Positions 11,101-24,108 are shown, counted from the stretch's first letter. The stretch: DNA of 64,000 nucleotides from Allolobophora icterica (GCA_963556255.1 OY744615.1:8498669-8562668), one strand, 5' to 3'. Notes: generated by a model from the sequence alone, not told the origin. Numbers and translations are program-made.

Positions 11101-14100
11101 GGCTAAGGCTCCAAACAGCACAACTGGAACACAAGAACACTTGAAAATAAAAATTATAACGATACAGTTTGTGATTTGAATTAGGAGAACGAGACGGAAC
11201 AGATCAAAGCTTCGAATGCCAGGTGTGTTTTCCTGTGAATGAGACCTATATATAGAGCACAAAATGAAATGGTCTCGTATCAGGTTCCAATGAGTGGACA
11301 TTTGAACAATTGGCAAAGCAGTTAGAAAATGAAAATTTATTTAGAATAATGCAGTTTAAATTAGGAAAATAATTGTAAGCAATTATTATGATCCTTTTCT
11401 GAAAATGTAAGGGAACCCTCAAATCTTTAAACAATATATCAGCATTTGCACCTTAAAATTTTGTAAAGCTGTTTTTCAAGGCGATTCATGGTTCTATGAA
11501 TGAGGCTTAACAAAATGAAGTGATCAGCTCGAACTGAAGAACAAGGTTTACTAAAGTAGGCCTAATGTACAGAATATGCCACAAGAGAAAGTACTGAATA
11601 GGCCTATACGAGAAAAATTTACAAGGACAACGGTCTAAGCACCGAATACTTACCTAAGAGTCTGTTAATGAAAGTCTTCCTTGTCTCCGGCAGGTGGTTT
11701 AGTTTCCAGTTGAGAATGTCCTCCCAACAGTTTGCGGCAGTGCCGCTCAGCAGCGAAGACACAGTACTTAACGATGGACACAAACAGTAAGCATGCAACA
11801 GCACATTATAAAACAAGGTAATGCAAGGCAAGATTAAATAGGAAGGAAATGGAAGGAATAGGAGGAAAAGAAGCGTGATGTGAGGAAGTATCGTTATCTA
11901 AAGCAAGACGATGTATTATACATTGAAATCTGACCTTTTATAGGGGTGTATCGAGTTCCACAGGAAATGTTTCGTATCGATACTAACCACGTGCACTTGT
12001 TTTACGAATCATTCCGTTGTTAATTTTTTTCTAGGTTCGCCCAATTTTTCTGTTTTGCGTTGTGAGTGTGCAAGGACAGATTGTCCAATGTTGTAAAGAA
12101 ATAATTTTAAAGCAATGATGCTTTGGTTCTTATTTCAGGATGGTAAACCTTTATCACGCTTTGATTAATTTGATTAGATGATAACTAATTTAATTATTGA
12201 ATCCGGGTCATTACCTCAACGCTCCTCCATAAAGTGTGGCCAGGAACAGTCCCGCAAATCCAGGTGAATCGGCGAAAATTTTTACAACAAAATATGGAAG
12301 TAACTGTACAGATCAGACAAATATAATTCAGTGTGATTCTCGTTAACGTTAACGATAACGAAAATGTTCGTTAACGAACCAAAAATGATTTCGTTAACGA
12401 TAACGATAACTGTAACTAAAAAATATCATTAACTATAACTATAACGAAAATAACACTAACGAAAATTCATCGCTATTTTCGTTAATGAAATTTAAAAAAA
12501 GTGCAATATCGATAAACATGGTGAATTTAATCAAAGGCGATATTTTATTCGTTTTAAACTATCCTGTTTATTGTTCTGAGCTAAAATGAGAAAATGTGTT
12601 AGGCCTACATATTCTCCTTCCGAATATTCTGGTTTCTTTTCGAAAATCTAATATTTCGAGTTTCTTTTTGATGGAAAGATAATTTTTTCTTGAGATAAAC
12701 TTGTTTTGAATTTAATTTTCTATGTTAAAAAGAATATTATAAAAAATTTATCATGATCAAATTAGAAATGTTCATAATAAAGTCAAATTGAATACACATT
12801 GAAAAGAAAACGAGATTGTATTTTTTAATGGGAAAATTCCATTAAATATCTGTGACAGACAATGATTACACAAGTACTGTAGCCATTAAGTATCAAATTA
12901 AAATCTGAATAACAACGTTTAGTTTTTTTGGCAATTCAGTTTTTTGCATGTTAGAGTCATAGAAATATTCTGAGGGTGGGGTAATTTTCTTTGACATAAT
13001 TTTGTTAGGGGGTCCTTGAATGTTTGACAGTTGATGACAAGGGGAGGAGATAAAAAAAACTGCCTAAAATTTGCTGACATAATTAATCGATGACCCCATA
13101 TATGGAACAGGAGTGCCATTGGGGTCACTTGTAATTATCTACTAACTAAAATTAACTAAAATAAAAGTCCAGTAACTATAACTATAACTATAACTAAAAA
13201 ATAATACTAACTATAACTGTAACTATAACTAAAATAAAAAACCATTAACTATAACTGTAACTATAACTAAAATAAAATCTGTAAGGAGAATCACACTGAT
13301 ATAATTATTGTCAATTTGTTGATGTTGTTACAGGTGCTTTCTAGGGAGTAGAAGGCTGAATCCACCAATAGGGAGCTCACGGGTATCAAACCGCGTCTTT
13401 CAAGATCTTCTATTCTTCAAGAAAGAGTGTTACCATTCATCTATCCCCACTCCCCGAAAAGGGGAGGGGATAGATGCTCTAAGAGTAAATATTACCTGCC
13501 TCAACTTTAGGGCACAGATTCTATTGTATCCGAGTCTGGGGCGTTCATAACGTTGATAAGATGGTCGGTCGCAAACTTTCTAAGAGTAAATATACTTTAC
13601 ACCTTCTTCGACTTATAAAAAATTATATTACACTTGTTGATTATGTCGCTACGACACTGCGAATGTTCGGAATTCAACCAAATCAAATCAAATCAAAATC
13701 CGTTTATTAGGACAACCCAGAAGTAAAAGACAAAACAATAACATTTTTGGTGAATTGGGTGTTATAACAGGATGCCCCTAAGGGATGAGTCCCGCTACTT
13801 GGGGCAACCAAAGATCACAGGCATAACGGATGTGTATGTCTTATTATGCCTAGTAAGAGTTAACTAACTTAACTAATAAATCAACTAAATTCGAAGTTCA
13901 ATTGTAATTGCAATTACGTAAATAACAACAACTGTAGGTTAAATTTACAAGTAGGTGGTCGTACCATTATTTATAAGCTGTAGATGTCTATCTGTTGCAT
14001 ATTTTATTATATACAGCAGTTTTGTATGTATAAAGTTTCTGCAAACAAGCTTGGCAACCAGTTAATCATAAGGGTTCATTCAAGTGGGAATGATGGATGT

Positions 14101-15710
14101 GGTATATTGATTTATTAAGTAAGATCTTAATGACAGTTTGAACTAGAGCCCTGCGCCGGCCGCGCCGCTCCGCCGCGGCCGACATTTCGTGGTCGCCGCC
14201 GGCGCAGATTTTTTTTGTCGGGAATTTCTGTAATTCAAAACCTGTTGACTTTTAACACAAAAAATTGGCTACTAATGTAAAAACTCTCCAGCTTCTTGGG
14301 ACTTTGCCGATACGCCTTTGACCCCAAACTCGAAGCTTTGGTGACGTCACTGGATATATGTAGCACACTTAACAAAGTCTGCACGCATGACTTACTGTTC
14401 TGAATGACTGCGTTTTAAGACAGCTTTAACACTTTTGATTGTTATTAATAGTGTGTTTTAAAGAAACAAACTGTGGCATTTATATTCGTGTTACAATTAT
14501 AACGAATTCTCAGATTGTAAAGCAATGTAGGGTTAAATAAACGGCAAGATTAGTAGCAGCGACAGGTAATAAGTCTGACCATGTTAGGATGTACGATGTC
14601 GTTGTTGGCCAAAGGATCGCATTTGATGCTCGAGTAGTAAGCCAAGACGATTAGTCCAATTATGGCGGCCATCGCGTGTGTTATGATCAAGGGAGGAATG
14701 TTTAATAGAACCATTCTGCAAAAACAGATGAGGGACGTTGTAAACTACGTAAGCATTATTATATGCAGTGATGAGCACTAAGCTATTTTTAGTTAAACTA
14801 AAACTATTTTCCAACTGAAAAATATAGTTTAACTAAAGTTGGCAACTAATTTTGGAAATTAGTAAACTAAACTAAAAATAGTTAAACATTTTTCCAACTT
14901 TAACGACAAACATTTTCACAATAACAGGGGTTAAGTGAACTGTAATAATGCAGAGCGTCAATGACAATTTCACCTTCAAACTATGCAATGTGTACTGTTT
15001 TTAGCATACAGTTACAGGCATACTGTAAGTAGTGTATGAATTTGAAAACACAGGCTGTTAATGCTAAAACCATGCAGTGCTAATCAATGAGTTTCGCGTT
15101 GAGTTGTTGACAGTGTTCAATGTTCACTGTGGAAAATAGTTGTGTATTGCTGTTTTTTTGGTTAAACTGTGGTTTTAACTAAACTATTTTTTTAGTCAAA
15201 CTCCATCCTTAGCTAAAAAAATTTCTTGTTAATGCGCGTTCATGTCTAGGCCTACATGTATATACGTATGTAATTGTGTGTGAGCATGTATTTACCTCTC
15301 GATGATGAGAAGATGAGGGTAATTATAATGATGATTGGCGTTTGTGGGGCAGCTGGAGTAGATCTACTGGCTTCCAATTCGAGAGCATATCTTATTAAAG
15401 ACGTTGGATTTTTACTCGGAACTGTCATTCCAGCTGCGTCCTGGTGTACCAAAGGAACTCTGTGTCCTAATTTCCAATGTCTTTGGGCGTCGTCCCATGC
15501 GATCGGCGACACACGCAGAACTCGTTGTTCCAAACACCCGAACTTAGGCAGCACAGAGCCGCAGCTTCAGAGTTGCAGACTCTGCCTCCTGGAAATCCCT
15601 CTCTGCTGAACCAGGACTGCAGCTTCTCACTGTGTCTTCTTTTTTTCCCGCAAACATTTAAATCCTGCGTACTTGTTATTTTGAACTTAATAAACGAATA
15701 TTATTATTAC

Positions 15711-15770
<60 letters not shown>

Positions 15771-18700
15771 CATCAGCAGCAGCAGCAGCAGCATCAGCAT
15801 CATCGGAGCTAGAGCGCCTCTGATCAGTTTGCTTTGCAGTAAGGCTTTATCCGTTTCCAGTTACAATTATAATTACCATTAGTGAAAAAAGATTAGGAAA
15901 TACAGTGGCAAGCTGAAGGAAATAGAGAAGCCTCGTTCGCGACTTACATCCTTGCTTTGGATAGTTTGTCGACGGCGGAGAATCTCTGAACGCTTGGTTG
16001 TGACAGACCGTTAAGAATGGCGATAGAGACTCCGAGTCCAATCAGAAGAGACCAGACAGTGTGGCGCTCTCGCGGGTCTAAGCTAACACTGTTCAACACA
16101 ATATGCAAACCACAATTATCGGTAAGTGAATGCTATCTTACAGAAAGTTGCAGAATACTATGATGGTAATGATTTCCAAGAGAGGCAAAAATTGTCACAA
16201 TTGCGACAGCCGTGATGGTGATGATGCTGATTAGTAATAATGGCAATGATTACTTGGCCAAGACGAGTCGACCTTCTTCCCCAGCCAGTCTGAAGACGTT
16301 TGTTATTCCTCCGACGAGAATTAATCCCTTCCACAAAAAACAGAAATCCACTTTACTAAAAATTCTCCATCCTCTCAATCGTATTTTATACTGCAAGCTA
16401 GTAATTTTTAAGTTTTTTTTATACAACGTGCACTGCTACCAACCTTCAACCACCACTCTATCCCTACATCCCGCCACGCAGTCTGCTGTCTTCGGTCATA
16501 ATGGCTTTTTGGTTGAGCCTAGATTAATACTGCCATGGGCTTCATGTTGTAGTCCCAAAAGAATAAAATCGACTACCAATGCTTATCCGTTGCTCGACCA
16601 CGTCTTCTTTCAAGAAACGCCTCAAACTCATTACTTCTCAGTGGCTTTCGAACATCTGAATAACAAACTGCTCTTCATCTGACAACAGACTAATTGCACC
16701 TCAGAGTCGCATTTTGCTAAGACTTTTCAAGCATTAAAGTGAATAAAGAAAGAAAGAAATTATGTTACTTAGTTGAACTAGAGAGGATTGCCTTTTACAT
16801 TTATACATTATTCTAATTGCACAGTGAACTTATTTGAGACCATAACATCTTGGTATTACCATTTACCGGCATTTGTTTGGAAAAACTTACGGTAATAAGA
16901 ATCAATCTCTGCATTAGTAATTGTTTCAAAATAGTTTCTGTTTATATCAATTGTATTTTTTGTTTTATCTAAGCCAGGTATAATCGGATTTTACGTCCAC
17001 TTATAATTTTATACCCACAACTAGTCCATAACTGCCCTTCTAGTAACTCTGAGCAATGGAAAACAAAATCAAAACATCTTTTAATTTCTTCTTCAAATAT
17101 TTCATCCACTGCTGAGTGACTTATAATTAGACTATCCCAGTCAATTTGTACTCAACACATCACTAAAAGTTGCTTTATTTATAGGGCTAAATAGTCTTTT
17201 AAATGGCCTGCAAATTGGTTTGCTCAAATCCTTTTTAAATATTGCTACGAAATTAGGTAGCCTATGTGGCCAGTTATTTCCACACAAAAATTTGCATTAT
17301 CAATTTTTAGAGATGTGAGAGTACCCGGGTAAAGTAAATATGATGACTGAAAGTAGCTGAAGTTCCTGTTATTCTTGTAAGCATAAGTATAAGCGCCAGA
17401 AAACTTTGGAGCGATACCATGGATGTACCTAAATAATTATGCCGTTTCTGCATTAGAATGGTAGGACATTAAATTAATGTTAATATCTCCGATCAATATA
17501 CATGGTTAAACTGTCCTTGATAACTGGTTTAATGTTTTTCTAGCACTGAAGTAAAAAGATTTATTCCAAGACTTGGGTGCCGGTAAATACCCAAATTATG
17601 TAGGCTTCGTTCATTCATTCATTCTTTCAAAAATTTATATAGCGCCACTTCAAGGGAAATACTCAGAGGCGCTCCCGACTCCAGCACGGCGAAAAAGAGC
17701 AGGTTTGACCATTTACGTTAATTTAGGCCTACAGCTAAATATGTTGAAGCTTATTGTCAGGGCTGACTTCAGGTTTCAAATATGGTCGAACTGTGGTCGA
17801 CAAATGTTGTCTAATTGTCATGATCTCCCAAACCACACAATGATTCCCAGCTACACAACATGATACGACATGTTATAGTGCAGAGAAGAATATATTTAGA
17901 TTATATAATGTAGGATAGTAGAGCTACATAAATGTAACTTAATTAAAATGCCATCAGCTAAGCCAGCATTATAGGGTTTAATTAATATTAGCTAGAGGGG
18001 TTCATCAAATCTACGCAAAGGACAGCAGATGATGTGGATTCACCTCATTGGTCAGGACGAACAGCTGATCAAAAACCGTTATGGCGAAGCGGCTAACGAC
18101 TCGGTAACCAAGCAACCGTGGTGACGTGGCGTGGAGATGCGGCAGTTTGATGTTTGATTTCAACTGAAAAAGACGTTCTAGAAATCTTGAGTATATCGAC
18201 TCGGTGGATTGCCTACTGTACAAGGGCATCGTTAGTCAGCACGGTCGGTTTTGTAGGACGATCGGTGCATTGAATTTATAAGTCGAGACGTTGTGCAGGG
18301 GAGATCGTATCAATGACTGAAACGCTCTCGAAACAAACTGTTACGAAGCCTGACTTCCGCCATAGGAAGTCGACATTTTCGAACGATCCTGTCAACGGAC
18401 TTAAGCGGTTACAGTACGGGAGAAGAGTACGTTACTTTGGAAGTAATAAATCGTACTCTCAAGCTGTAACTTCGGTCTCTTCGAGAGGGACATCAAGCTA
18501 CGAGAAGTCACGAGAACGGTGGATAGTCGAGCTTCGACGAGGGAGAATCTAGACGACTTGCGAACCGGTCTGCGAACTCATCAGATGAACAAACGGGTGA
18601 AAGACAGCTTTTCTACGAGGAACATTCCGTGATAAAGGGTCTTACTGGGAGGTAGCAATAGGCAATAAAATCTAGATAGCAAAGCTGCTGGCTAGGTAGG

Positions 18701-21700
18701 GCATAAGGCAAAATAGACATAAGATAACTAGACATTGAACTGTTACATGCTTTGACTTTGATATATACATTATATTCATATACATTTAAATGCATACACA
18801 GGTGTTCTATGTTCATTTTCCTAGTCAAACAGATAGGCCTATGCATTTCCTTGTCCAGTATAGACAGGATGAAACAGAACTAAAGTAGTCGTGGGTGTAG
18901 AACATAACACTAAACAGTCCTAGTATACGGTGGCGCTACACTAATATAGATACCAACTTCACCAGCAAAAGGTCTATTAATGTTTTTTACTTGAACATGT
19001 TATCAGAAAAACTTAAGTCGTTGACTACATCATCTGTTTCGTCAGTGCATAGTTTACAAGATACCTTGACGAAGATGGCAACCATTCCACCAATCATGAT
19101 CAGGAACTGAAATACGTCCGTCCATATCACAGCTCGCATTCCACCCTACGGTTATAAAGAACATGCAGACATCAATGACAATAAGGCCTAAAACAGCTTT
19201 TCAGGTTTGCATGCTATGTATGCTTGGATCACTACCAATAATGTTTTTAACTTATTATTTTCTCAAAGTCTCAACTCTTTCGGTAAGTGATTTCTTTCGA
19301 TTGTTTTATTCACTGGAACTGGAACAGACTAACTCCTCCTGTTCGGTTCACTATTCTCTCTGGTAGGGCTTTAACTTCCTTTTCTCATCCTAAATCCTGC
19401 TTATTTTGTCGGAGTCTCTGGCACGGGGAGCGCCTCTGAGTGGGCCATACCCAAGAAGAGCTTTATAAATACCCAATTACTGTACAATACACTACAGCGC
19501 AGTAATAGACTGAATGGTTTTGGCAAGATTGAATGGCTTGATTCGATCGATATGTTTGATACCTTCTTATTTTTTGAATGGTTGGTTGATTGGTTTGATT
19601 GAGATTACGATTTAATTGATTTTTATTGATTTGATATACTAACGAGAGCTGTATATGTCACCGATACAGCCGCCATGACTGGTATTGATACGGAGAGAGG
19701 CAAACCAGTAGCTAAGAAAGAATAAACACCAATTTTATTTCTTTATTTGCTTCTATTTTATAATCATCTGTTTCTTTTACTTCATTTTCTTTTATGGTGG
19801 AGGCAATGATGTTGATCAAACTGTGGCATTTTGTATTTTAATGATGGGCGCAGTAGGCCTAATTTGACTTGGTTACATGAACGTAGCAGAGAAAAAGACG
19901 AAAATGACGTGAAATTAGTGGTTTTAGTGTCGTTGAAAATACCGGATTGCAGAGCCGTTGATGGTGCATACATTACCAGTCCCATAATGAGAACCTAAGA
20001 ACAGAAGACCATGACACAGTTCAGCAGTTATCTTTCGCCAATCAGGTCCATAATTAGACGTCTAGTCACACTACCGCACTATACCCGTCTTCCTTTACTG
20101 AAAGTTAGACCTACCTCTCCTACACTTACGGCGCTACCCACATTGCAAATTTGTAATGCGCTTGCCTCTCGTCTCTGCGTCTAGGATTCGAACCTTGGTT
20201 TGTCTTATAAAACATTTTTGTCAAGCCCTGTAAAACTAATCGAAACGTCGTCCGCATCTTGCTGTTATAACTGTTATATTGGGCAATTCACCAGACATTC
20301 TCCAACATTCTCCAACTCCAACATTATCATCATTACCGTCGTTGTCGACCATTTCGTCTGCGTCGTTGTCGTCATCATACATAGGCTATATCTTGCCTTG
20401 CAACGCCTAAATGCCAGTATCTTACCCTACTTCATTTTCCCTACCATAAACTATCTAGCCTTGTCTTATAGTAAGCCTACATTATTTTTACTTACGATTT
20501 TCTCAAATCACCTCACCTAGCTTTTCTGTGATATGTCATGCAGTATGTTAAACCACATTGCCTTAATCTCAGTGGTGGCGCGTGGATTTTTCAAAGGTGG
20601 TGCGAAGCATCAGTGTGCCGCCCCCCTCCCCTAAGGCGACAGGCCTGTCTAGTAGTATATGGAAATTTTGTCTGTGTTGTGTATGTCTGTATGATAGTAG
20701 TTAGTAGTAGCCTTAGCCTAGTATAGAGCACAGTAGCAGATGAAGCAGATCCGCTACTAGTATCACTGTGCACTGCGCACTTTAAGTACTTTTAGCATAA
20801 GCAAATCAAATCAGAGGGGGTTTCAGAGAGTAGTCAAAAAGAGGTCCGAGTCCGGTTTCTAGAAGGCCAAATCAAATTAGAGTGGGTCCCCAGAAAGTAG
20901 TTCAAAAGAGACCCAGGTCCAGTTTCCACGGGGGCAGATCAAGAGAAGAGGCAGAGCAGCTGTCAGGGCGGGTGTCGCGAGGTGTATTGCGAGAAGAATT
21001 TGAAGGCGGGCGATCAGATGAGTCAGGGTAGTATTTGAAAAGGTGAGATTTCAGTTTTGGGTCGAAAGCCAGATGGTGATAGAGGACCACGAGGAGGAGA
21101 ATGAAAGACGGGTTGTAATGATGATGGAGGAACTGAGAAGCTGCGGGATTCAGGGGGAGATCAATCCATAGGCGTGGTGCTGTGTTGAATATGGCTCGGT
21201 TGGAGAACTTGACACGAGTAGTGACTGGCCGTCAAGAAAGACTGAGATAGGAGGAGGATCTGGTGGAGCGCGTAGTCTGAATGGTGAAGAGATCACTGAG
21301 GTACTTGGGCTGGGAATATTGTAGAAAGTTGTAGGTTAGTGTAATATAATGAAGTGGATTCTCTCTGGGATTTTTGACCAATGATTTGAGGATGGGGGTG
21401 CTATGATGATGTTTGGGCGTTCTGGTGACAGTTCTGGCTAGTGAGTTTTGGATAACTTGCAGACGCGTCACGCTTGGTTTGGGTGGATTCAAGGTTGAGG
21501 AAGAGGGAATGCAGTAACCAAGCTTTGAATGAACAATAGAGGGAGCAATGGTGGAGGCAATTTTATAGTCGAGCATGGGCCGGATGCGTCGGAGGTCACG
21601 AATGTGCATGAGACAGGAGTGCGGGAGGTTGGAGATGTGGCTAGAGAAGGAGAGGTGTGCATCAAAAGTAATGCCACATTATCAATATAATCAAGCGCAG

Positions 21701-24108
21701 TCATTATTTCTAGAAACCAGAGGCATAGCTAGGGGTGCGGGGGTACATTTGTCCCCGGGCGCCAAGGGCAGGAGCGCCAAAATGAGGGTTAAGATAAAAA
21801 AAATTACTCTTAATTTTGATGCAGTTTTAACTAATTTATACCAAATAAATTTAAATGATTTAATTTTGGAGCCCCACATATATCCAGTTATATCCATATT
21901 ACTTAGAAACCAGTTCTCAGGAATTATTTTTGGCGCCCCATTAAGGTGCAACATACATGTACTATCTGCATTTTCCTATTTTATTTAATTAAATCTAAAA
22001 TTGCCATTCTATTATTTGGAAAATGTGAAATTGTAAAACAGGGTGGGGCCGCCAAATTCATGGTTCGTCCCCGGGCTCAAAATATCCTAGCTACGCCGCT
22101 GCTAGAAACCATAGGCTTAAAATGATCTAAATCAATTTAAAACTAAGAAATACATTGAAACTCGCATGAACAGTGAAGATTTACAGTTCACTGCATTATG
22201 ATAATATAGTTTCATTGAAATTTCCTGCAATGAATTACGTAATAACTCCAAATGAAACACTACGGTGACCACAGGAAGCAGCGAAAAAAATAGTCCAGGT
22301 AGTCAAAGTGCCGCCCCCTCAAGTGGCCGCCCGGTGCGACCGCACCCTCTTGCACCCCCCCACGCGCCGCCACTGCTTAATCTTACCGTACCTTACGTTT
22401 TGGCATCTTTCCTGACTTTACCTAATCGAATCTTACCTCACCTTATCGCCTTCCCTCGCTAGTTTTACTTAAGCTTCAATAACTTTACATTATTTAATTA
22501 CCTGAACTTCCCTTTCTTTGCATTGTATTTCATTATCTTGCCTTTCCTTACTTTACCAAAGATTCCATTTGGGGTTCGAATCGTTGGCAAGGACTTGGGT
22601 CAGAAGTTGATTTTTCTTATAACGATCTTTTAACTAAGACTTTTGGACGAAAACTTCTTTTGACGATGAAGAGTATGCACTATTTGTGAAACCAGTTCCT
22701 TTCACTGGTATGTCAGACCACGGTCCAGTGCAGGTACAGTCTAAAGAATTGTCAGGAAAAGTATCCCTTCCACCCGAAAATGGCACCCAAACTCTACATG
22801 TACCTTTGAACTCTCACTGCGTATATGTAAGTTTAAATCCGTTACGTTTGAACAGAAATTGTCACTTACCCAATTTAAAATAGCCAGCGAAGCTCCAAAT
22901 ATCCTGATGCTCTTCGACAAATATCGCTTTTCCAAGTACTAAGACACACACACAACATATGTAGGCAATTGCGATAATCAGTCGTGAAAGAGTGCTCTCG
23001 TCAAAAGGTGGTGCGCCAAAATTGTCTGCCCTCCACACCTCTCTTTCAAAGCTACGGTGGACCTGGGACTGTTCAACCAGGAGAGACGATTAGACTTCAT
23101 CGTTCATTGTCAGTTGTGTAAATACATTCTAGTACTTTATGAAAGACGGGCGTGCTATGGTGACACTGTTTATAACAAGAGGCTTGCCAGAGGCGATGCC
23201 TATGTATATCATGTTCCCTTGCAATTTACAGCTTCAGTTACAACTGCTAGTGTAAGCGCAGATTCGTCAATTTAAAATTACCTAATTTCGGTTGTTTGAA
23301 GTAGCCCAAGTCTATACTATATTTGCCTCATAGGGCAACCAGTATGGACAGATTTTTGAAAAATCAGGAAAACGTTGCGATGGTAATGACAATGATGACG
23401 ATGATGTTGATGATGATGCTCGTGATGATAATGACGATAAGGACGAGGATGATGACGATGATCCTAATGTTGATCGTGATGACGCTGACTATGCTGCTAA
23501 TATGATGCTTCTGCTCCTGATTGTGACGATGATAGACTTGAATACAGGTTGGGATGGGCGCCTAACCGATATTATCACGCGTGATAATATCTGTTACACA
23601 TCAGTAGTAGATTTATCTAGGATTTCGTATCTGCAACAGTCTAGTGCCTGTACCTGCACAGTCCGACATCGGAAAGTATTCTAGAACTAGCAGGCTGGCT
23701 ACGATGCTGTATCAAAATGTCGCCATACACTACATTACAGTGACAAGAGATATCGGAGAATAAACTTACATCATAGATGCTAACCAACTTCAGTGGATAG
23801 AGCCACGGAACAATGATGCGTTCGACAGCAAGCATAGCCAGTGTTACAGATATTATGCCGAAGATAGCGTACAGGACTCCGTAGCTGTACATTTTGGCCG
23901 TATAACCAAGCAACATGATGGGCGACTGGAAGGACACAAACAAGGATATGGCTGTCGGAATGACTCTGAGTCGTCGATTGCCCATGATGAATTCCTCGAC
24001 CGTCTTCTGTCGACCTCCTGTCAGCGAATGGTAGATTCCGATGGCCAGAGAGATGACGAGGAATCCGACGAGGATCAGGTAGTCTGCCCATTTCAAGTGC
24101 GACTCCAT
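8124..24108 (-). CDS. Gene B: complete SLC5A8/12-like sodium-coupled monocarboxylate transporter, 15 coding exons
   Basis: Na+-coupled monocarboxylate-type symporter of the plasma membrane. Exons (minus): 23770-24108, 22870-22938, 19943-19994, 19644-19711, 19065-19145, 16254-16327, 15948-16088, 14580-14715, 12215-12303, 11654-11766, 11053-11123, 10052-10138, 8915-9172, 8604-8712, 8124-8338. They sum to 1902 bases: 633 residues plus stop. Human SLC5A8 is about 610 residues, also with 15 coding exons as I recall. Landmarks in order are GGMRAVIWTDVFQ (exon 5), DPRERHTVWSLLIGLG and QRFSAVDKLSKAR (exon 7), CDPLANNDIVHPNM (exon 8), ADSPGFAGLFLATLYGGAL (exon 9), WEDILNWKLNHLPETRK (exon 10) and VPGPIMQ (exon 11). 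Exon 13 is a predicted extracellular loop with several N-x-T sites, and exon 15 a cytoplasmic tail with FQCCGW. Odd points: residue 72 is lysine where C has glutamate and A aspartate; the exon 4 donor is GTTAGT, not GTAAGT; exon 13 is three codons longer than in C and D. Confidence 0.92.
9385..9500 (+). repeat. LINE 3' tail in intron 12 of gene B
   Basis: Carries GTCCCTTAGGGACATCCTTT, then CTAATAAAAACGGATTTGATTTGA, read in short pieces as the same type of 3' end as the LINEs at 13676-14110 and 37260-37485. Only the tail remains. Confidence 0.5.
10255..10385. repeat. Imperfect GTA/AGT trinucleotide repeat, intron 11 of gene B
   Basis: Run of GTA/GTG/GCA triplets; a shorter version lies at the matching place in C (33885-33950). 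Coding frames through it are low complexity and not genes. Confidence 0.8.
12329..13298. mobile_element. Non-autonomous hAT element (970 bp) in intron 8 of gene B
   Basis: Perfect 13-base terminal inverted repeats CAGTGTGATTCTC/GAGAATCACACTG with a perfect 8-base target duplication ATATAATT (12321-12328 and 13299-13306). C lacks it at the same point. Both inner ends are built of short repeats (TTAACGATAACG; AACTATAACTATAACTAAAA). No transposase frame is recognised. Confidence 0.9.
13676..14110 (-). mobile_element. LINE 3' end in intron 8 of gene B
   Basis: The plus strand begins with AATC/AAATC repeats and TCCGTTTATTAGG; read on the minus strand it ends TAATAAACGGATTTTGATT. It contains CAGGATGCCCCTAAGGGATG, the hairpin-like 3' motif shared with 9385-9500 and 37260-37330. 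No open frame remains. Confidence 0.55.
14152..14206. repeat. GC-rich inverted repeat
   Basis: TGCGCCGGC and GCCGGCGCA flank a core of CCGC/GGCCG in otherwise AT-rich intron. It may be one end of a DNA transposon; the partner end was not found. Confidence 0.4.
14766..15232. mobile_element. hAT MITE relic, intron 7 of gene B
   Basis: Starts CAGTGATGAGCACTAAGC and has inner tracts of AGTTTAACTAAA with a unique core. The same family is at 43309-43790 (same site in C, so older than the B/C split) and at 55173-55738 (complete, reverse orientation). The right terminus is decayed. Confidence 0.65.
15340..15700 (+). mobile_element. LINE 3' end (reverse transcriptase C-terminus remnant) with ATT tail, intron 7 of gene B
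   Basis: A decayed C-terminal reverse transcriptase region followed by a 3' end reading TTGTTATTTTGAACTTAATA and an ATT run. The copy in C (43975-44270) still shows ASWNSLPAGL, a motif typical of non-LTR C-termini. Shared by B and C. Confidence 0.6.
15698..15800. repeat. (ATT)n then (CAG)n microsatellite
   Basis: About 70 bases of ATT (the LINE tail) followed by a short CAG run. The C copy (44559-44735) has ATT then ATC at this site. Confidence 0.9.
17609..17700 (-). repeat. L2/CR1-type LINE or SINE 3' tail, intron 5 of gene B
   Basis: CATT repeats followed by TTTATATAGCGCC and CAGAGGCGCTC, the 3' signature in reverse orientation. Gene C lacks it near 49465. Confidence 0.6.
18005..18640. 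other. Unexplained GC-richer, coding-like island in intron 5 of gene B
   Basis: Lies inside about 1.1 kb (roughly 17820-18945) that gene C lacks at the same point. It has an inverted CCAAT-like motif (CCTCATTGGTC near 18047) and an ATG at 18313 opening an 80-codon plus-strand frame rich in Ser and Arg. After the stop a second frame stays open (RENLDDLRTGLRTHQMNKR) to about 18630. It looks like a captured gene or retroelement 5' portion with a frameshift or an intron. I do not recognise the family. Confidence 0.4.
19295..19490 (+). repeat. Old L2/CR1-type 3' end relic, gene B copy
   Basis: Paralogous copy of the relic at 345-525, with the GCGCCTCTGAGTGGGCC and GCTTTATAAATACCC signature in the same intron. 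Confidence 0.5.
20880..21675 (-). mobile_element. Non-LTR LINE fragment (reverse transcriptase C-terminus) inside the hAT element
   Basis: The minus strand encodes ITFDAHLSFSSHISNL, HIRDLRRIRPMLDYKIA, VHSKLGYC and LQVIQNSLARTVTRTPKH, then YLSDLF, the usual tail of L2/CR1/Jockey-type reverse transcriptases. It is 5' truncated and shifted in places. Confidence 0.8.
21718..22101. mobile_element. Nested hAT MITE (384 bp)
   Basis: Inverted ends CAGAGGCATAGCTAGG / CCTAGCTACGCCGCTG with a perfect 8-base target duplication CTAGAAAC (21710-21717 and 22102-22109). Inserted into the hAT element 20570-22375, so younger than it. Confidence 0.9.

Larger units (their letters stand above)
20570..22375. mobile_element. 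hAT element (1.8 kb) in intron 2 of gene B, with nested LINE and MITE
   Basis: Terminal inverted repeats CAGTGGTGGCGCGTGG and its near complement CCACGCGCCGCCACTG, with a perfect 8-base target duplication CTTAATCT (20562-20569 and 22376-22383). Gene A has the empty site (GCCTTAATCTTACC near 2370). No transposase remains: the interior is a LINE fragment and another hAT element. Confidence 0.92.
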
